Shown: positions 60,386 through 64,000 of the stretch, one piece after another
Numbering within the stretch: the first letter of the stretch is position 1
Layout: every line of letters begins with the position of its first letter
Source: Micromonospora sp. NBC_00421
Lineage (GTDB): Bacteria; Actinomycetota; Actinomycetes; Mycobacteriales; Micromonosporaceae
NCBI RefSeq assembly: GCF_036017915.1
Contig: NZ_CP107929.1
Span: 1,054,001 to 1,118,000, forward strand
Length of the DNA stretch: 64,000 bases
Direction of reading: 5' to 3'
Notes under the pieces: generated by a model
Database searches by the model: none
Seen by the model: only the letters and a program-made list of their open reading frames with translations
Told to the model about the DNA's origin: nothing
Made by a program: the position numbers and the translations under genes

Positions 60386-62041
60386 ATGGTGCAACGACGG
60401 CGCGAGCCACGTTCGGCCACGGTGATCGGGGTGGCCGGATCTCTCGTGGTGGGGCTGTTGACCACCCAGGCGGGCGTCGGTCCGGCGGCAGCCGCCGCCG
60501 ACGGGCTCACCCTGGCTGTGGACGTGTCCGCCGCCCGGCACCGGATCAGTCCCGACATCTACGGCATGAACGGCGGCGACCCCGCGCTCGTCGCCGAACT
60601 CGGCACACCGGTGGCCCGGTGGGGCGGTAACGCGAGCAGTCGCTACAACTTCAAGAACCACACCTACAACACGGGCAGCGACTGGTACTTCGAGAACATC
60701 GTGGCCGGCCCCGACAACACGGTCGAGGCGTTCGTCCAGCGCAACCGGGACCAGGGGACCAAACAGGTGGTCGCCGTGCCCTTGATCGGCTGGGTGGCGA
60801 AGGACTCGCCCTCGTCGCACCCGTTCGCCTGCGGCTTCCCGGCCACCCGCTTCCCGGAGCAGGACTCGTTCGACCAGTGGGACCCCAACTGCGGCAACGG
60901 CCGGCACGCCGACACGAACCTGACCGGGGCGGTCCCCACGGACACCTCGATCCCGGCCGGCGCGTCGTTCGCGGGCGAGATGGTGTCCCATCTCGTGGAC
61001 CAGTTCGGCCCGGCGGCACGCGGCGGCGTGTCGATCTACGAACTCGACAACGAGCCGGTGCTGTGGAGCTCCACCCACCGCGACGTGCATCCCGACCCGG
61101 TGGGCTACGACGAACTGGGCGGCAAGGGCACGGCGACCGCTGCGGCCATCAAGGCCGCCGACCCGCGTGCGGCGGTGCTCGGCCCGTCCGGCTGGGGTTA
61201 CTGCGAATGGGTGGCGTCGGGTGTGGACGGATGCGCGCCGGGCGCGGACGCGGCGGCGCACGGCGGGCTCAACCTGTCCCAGTGGTACCTGAAGAACATG
61301 AAGGACTTCAGTGACGCCCACCGTGGGAAGCGCTTCCTCGACTACTTCGACCAGCACTACTACCCGCAGATCAGCGGGGGTAAGGACCCGGACGCCAACG
61401 CGCTGCGGCTGCGGTCCACCCGGTCGTTGTGGGATCCGACGTACGTGGACGAGTCGTGGATCGGTCCCGGTGGGGTGAACGCGCCGCCATTGCAGTTCAT
61501 CCGCCAGATGAAGGCGTGGGTCGCGCAGTACTACCCTGGCACGAAGATCGCCATCACCGAATACAACTGGGGTGCGCTGGACGACATCAACGGCGCACTC
61601 GCGCAGGCCGACGTGCTCGGCATCTTCGGGCGTGAGGGTCTGGACCTGGCCACCATCTGGGGCGAACCGAAACCGACCGACCCCGGCGCGTACGCGTTCC
61701 GGATGTACCGGAACTACGACGGAGCCGGGAGCAGGTTCGGGGACGTGAGCGTGTCGGCGGCCAGCAGCGACCAGGGACAGCTCGCGGTCTACGCCGCACA
61801 ACGCTCGTCCGACAAGGCACTCACCGTCATGGTGGTCAACAAGACGGGCCAGGATCTGACGTCACGGATGGCACTCGCCGGATTCCACGGCAGGGACAAG
61901 GCGCAGCGGTTCACCTACGGACCGGCCGACCTCACCTCGATCGTCCGGGGTGAGGATCTCCCGGTGACCCGGGGCGGCGTCAGCGCGACGTACCCGGCGA
62001 ACTCCGTGACGCTGCTCGTCCTGCCGCAACGCCGGCACTGA
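60386..62041 (+). CDS. Secreted glycoside hydrolase family 44 enzyme
   Basis: A 551-residue exported enzyme. After a signal peptide (VIGVAGSLVVGLLTT...AAAAA) the GH44 TIM barrel begins with RISPDIYGMNGGDPALVAELGTPVARWGGNASSRYNF. SIYELDNEPVLWSSTHRDVHP holds the acid/base (E223) and KIAITEYNWGA the nucleophile (E392). A C-terminal beta-sandwich follows (about 460-551). Family members are endoglucanases or xyloglucanases. GGGAG lies seven bases before ATG 60386; an upstream TTG at 60320 overlaps the promoter and is rejected. No CBM is attached, unlike many relatives. Confidence 0.92.
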   Translation: MVQRRREPRSATVIGVAGSLVVGLLTTQAGVGPAAAAADGLTLAVDVSAARHRISPDIYGMNGGDPALVAELGTPVARWGGNASSRYNFKNHTYNTGSDWYFENIVAGPDNTVEAFVQRNRDQGTKQVVAVPLIGWVAKDSPSSHPFACGFPATRFPEQDSFDQWDPNCGNGRHADTNLTGAVPTDTSIPAGASFAGEMVSHLVDQFGPAARGGVSIYELDNEPVLWSSTHRDVHPDPVGYDELGGKGTATAAAIKAADPRAAVLGPSGWGYCEWVASGVDGCAPGADAAAHGGLNLSQWYLKNMKDFSDAHRGKRFLDYFDQHYYPQISGGKDPDANALRLRSTRSLWDPTYVDESWIGPGGVNAPPLQFIRQMKAWVAQYYPGTKIAITEYNWGALDDINGALAQADVLGIFGREGLDLATIWGEPKPTDPGAYAFRMYRNYDGAGSRFGDVSVSAASSDQGQLAVYAAQRSSDKALTVMVVNKTGQDLTSRMALAGFHGRDKAQRFTYGPADLTSIVRGEDLPVTRGGVSATYPANSVTLLVLPQRRH

Positions 62042-62201
62042 GCGGTCGGCGGGGGCGGCCGGGGACGGAGGCGTGGCGGGCTGCCGTGCTGCCGTCCCGG
62101 GCCGGACTGCTGCGGTCCGCCGGGCCGGAGGTGGACGACCTCGTGGTCACGCTGCACGACAAGGGCACCGGACCGGACGACAGTTGCGACCTGGGTCGGA
62201 C

Positions 62202-62234
62202 GTGCCCCCGCTGCCGGTCCGACAGCGGGGGCAC
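62202..62234. terminator. Bidirectional terminator between convergent genes
   Basis: A perfect 12-bp stem (GTGCCCCCGCTG with CAGCGGGGGCAC) and nine-base loop, lying between the GH44 stop and the convergent ThuA-domain gene stop. Confidence 0.75.
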
Positions 62235-62249
62235 TGCCTGCCTACCGGG

Positions 62250-64000
62250 TTACGGCAGGGTCCATTTCTGGTTGGCGGCGGCCAGGCAGGTCCACAGGTG
62301 GACGGCTTGGCCGTCGGTGGCGCTGTTGTTCGACACGTCCAGGCATTTGTTCGACTGTGGGTTGCGGAGGGTGCCGTCGGCCTGGGCGGACCAGTTCTGT
62401 GCGCCGCTGCCGTTGCAGGTCCAGAGTTGGATCTTCGTGCCGTCGGTGGAGCCTCCGCCGGAGATGTCCAGGCATTTGCCCAGTGCCTTCACAGTGCTGT
62501 TCGGGGTGACCGACCAGGTCTGGGCGGCGGTGCCGTTGCAGGTGTAGATCTGGATCTGGGTGCCGTCGTCGGTCGCCGCGTTGCGCACGTCCAGGCACTT
62601 GCCGCCGAGCCCGACGACCGGCCCGGTGCCCGGGGTACCGGGGATGCCGCCGCCCCGCACCAGGGTGAAGTCGTCCAGGTCGAACAGGCCGGTCCCGGAG
62701 CCGGTGAAGGTCAGGTACACGGTCTGCGTACCGGTGGGCACCCCGGCCAGGGCGGCGCTGACGTCGGCGTACGTGGTCCAGCTTCCGGTGTTGGGCACCG
62801 CCACCTGGCCGAGCAGCGGGCCGGTGGCCGAGCCGGTCCGGATGCCGATGGTGCCGCCCGATCCACCGGACACCACCCGGGCCCGCAACGAGGTGACCCC
62901 GGTCAGGTCGAGACCCGGGTACGCGGCCCAGTCGCCCGGGTCGACGTAGCCGAGGGTCTGCCCGCCGTTGGCCCCGGCCTTGGTGAACGCGCTGACCCCG
63001 TTGGCCGAGCTGAACGCCTCGGCCTGCACGGTGGTGGTGCCGCCCGGTGGCGGGGTACCGCCCAACTCCTTGATCCGGACGTTGCGGAACGACACGTCGT
63101 CGCCCGTGCCGTGGTTCTGGAGCCCGACGTGGCCGGCGAGCGAGCGGGCCGGGTCGGTGTTGGTGAAGTCGTTGATCTTCCGCCCGTTGAGGAAGACCTG
63201 GAGACGTTCCCCCTCGACCAGCAACTCGTAGCTGTTCCACTCTCCTGGCGGGTTCAGGGCGGCGTCCCGGGCGGCCAGGTCGGCTGACTGGAAGGTGTAG
63301 ACCGCACCGGTGGTGCGGTCGGCCGCGTCGGTGGCGTCGATCTGGATCTCGTACCCGTTGTCCACCGCCGACCAGGGGTCGGTCGACGGTGGGAAGCCGA
63401 TGAAGACGCCCGAGTTGTCGTCGCCGGGCATCCGCCAGTCCAGTTTGAGGGAGTAGTTGGTGAACTGCTTGGCGCTGTACCAGTACAGGCCCATGCCACC
63501 GGCGGAGGTGAGGGTGGCGTCGGAGTTGCTGAAGCTGCCCGGACCGGCCTGCGACCAGCCGGTGGTGGACCCGTTGTAGAGGTTGCTGTAGCCGGTCTCC
63601 GGACGGCAGTCGGCCTTCGCCCGACCGGCCGCGTAGCGGATGCCGCCGAGCAGGTGGCTGCGGAACGCTGCCTCCGCGTACGACCCCTGGGTGTGCCCCA
63701 GGCCGGTGTAGAACGACCGACCGGAGCTGACCGTCTTGCACCAGGAGATCGGATGGTCACCGCCCATCGAGCCGCCCGAGTACGACGACTCGTCCAGGGT
63801 GGCGAGGACCCGGGTGCCCGCGCGCGGGTTGGTCTGGTAGTTGTACCACTCGTCGGTGCGGGTCCAGGTCTGCGGCAGCTGCCCGGTGGCCGGGTGCGCC
63901 CGGTTCTCGATGCGGATGTTCGCCTGCTGGATGGCCGGGTGCGAGGCGAAGTAGCCACCCACCAGGCTGCCGTAGTACGACCAGCCGTACTCGGTGTCGG
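62250..64000 (-). CDS. Secreted multidomain protein: ThuA - DUF1080 - CBM6 - ricin-type lectin (partial, 5' end outside window)
   Basis: The minus-strand frame is open to the right edge, so the start lies outside. Domains in reading order: a ThuA-like region (TEYGWSYYGSLVGGYFASHP, RTDEWYNYQTNPR, VLATLDESSY, HPISWCK, FYTGLGHTQGSYAEAAFRSHLLGGIRYAAG); then DUF1080 (FSNSDATLTSAGGMGLYWYSAKQFTNYSLKLDWRMPGDDNSGVFIGFP, DVSFRNVRIKEL). A CBM6 follows (VQAEAFSSANGVS, YVDPGDWAAYPGLDL, FDLDDFTLVRG), and last a ricin-type trefoil with three QxW units. ThuA and DUF1080 domains are linked to unusual disaccharide metabolism (the latter now known as 3-keto-disaccharide hydrolase). It is probably an extracellular glycan-acting enzyme. 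Confidence 0.88.
   Translation of the reverse strand, partial: DTEYGWSYYGSLVGGYFASHPAIQQANIRIENRAHPATGQLPQTWTRTDEWYNYQTNPRAGTRVLATLDESSYSGGSMGGDHPISWCKTVSSGRSFYTGLGHTQGSYAEAAFRSHLLGGIRYAAGRAKADCRPETGYSNLYNGSTTGWSQAGPGSFSNSDATLTSAGGMGLYWYSAKQFTNYSLKLDWRMPGDDNSGVFIGFPPSTDPWSAVDNGYEIQIDATDAADRTTGAVYTFQSADLAARDAALNPPGEWNSYELLVEGERLQVFLNGRKINDFTNTDPARSLAGHVGLQNHGTGDDVSFRNVRIKELGGTPPPGGTTTVQAEAFSSANGVSAFTKAGANGGQTLGYVDPGDWAAYPGLDLTGVTSLRARVVSGGSGGTIGIRTGSATGPLLGQVAVPNTGSWTTYADVSAALAGVPTGTQTVYLTFTGSGTGLFDLDDFTLVRGGGIPGTPGTGPVVGLGGKCLDVRNAATDDGTQIQIYTCNGTAAQTWSVTPNSTVKALGKCLDISGGGSTDGTKIQLWTCNGSGAQNWSAQADGTLRNPQSNKCLDVSNNSATDGQAVHLWTCLAAANQKWTLP

Overview
The window is very GC-rich and nearly every real gene shows strong third-position GC bias. 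Together with twin-arginine lipoproteins, AfsR-type and giant LuxR regulators, CBM2/CBM13 carbohydrate enzymes and a toxin-tipped RHS protein, this points to a filamentous actinomycete, most likely of the Micromonosporaceae (Micromonospora or a close relative). This is inferred from gene content only. No rRNA, tRNA or CRISPR array was seen.

Layout. 0-2.3 kb: end of an oligopeptide ABC transporter operon with an M19 dipeptidase and a GntR regulator. 2.6-14.3 kb: a 3,245-residue secreted RHS protein with fourteen tandem ~108-residue repeats, ending in a nuclease-like toxin domain that resembles the EC869-type CDI toxin. It is followed by a matching CdiI-type immunity gene and a Tat lipoprotein. 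14.6-17.6 kb: a methyltransferase and a flavin-dependent halogenase. 17.6-25.4 kb: a mixed region with a CBM2-GH5 cellulase under a CebR-like operator, a ketosamine kinase, a cobalamin riboswitch in front of a truncated bluB, xylulokinase, and several broken genes (IS701-type transposase, histidine phosphatase, ROK regulator, SWIM protein, P450).

25.6-41 kb is the most coherent specialised region. It holds two glycosyltransferases, dTDP-glucose 4,6-dehydratase and a dTDP-4-keto-sugar reductase, an FkbM methyltransferase, and a complete preQ0 set (folE, queD, queE with a one-base frameshift, queC). An operon of two giant LuxR (LAL) regulators with a methyltransferase between them follows, all overlapping by 4 bases. 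No QueF, tRNA-guanine transglycosylase or dpd DNA-modification gene is present, so a glycosylated 7-deazapurine natural product is the best explanation. The content fits a dapiramicin-like pyrrolopyrimidine glycoside.

41-45 kb and 50-53 kb are graveyards of mobile elements and gene remnants: two IS3-like, one IS5-like and one IS630-like fragment, a decayed HigBA-like toxin-antitoxin pair, a truncated sugar-binding protein, a LacI regulator with an internal deletion, and MFS and methyltransferase fragments. Intact genes between them are a LacI regulator facing a GH2-ricin enzyme, and an ArsR-SRPBCC-RibD operon.

53-64 kb: a large AfsR/SARP-NB-ARC-TPR regulator facing a secreted three-repeat protein, then a plant-polysaccharide block. 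That block has a PL3 pectate lyase with a perfect LacI-type palindrome at its promoter, a GH44 enzyme with a good sigma-70-like promoter, and a ThuA-DUF1080-CBM6-ricin protein that runs off the right edge. Strong hairpin terminators separate these units.
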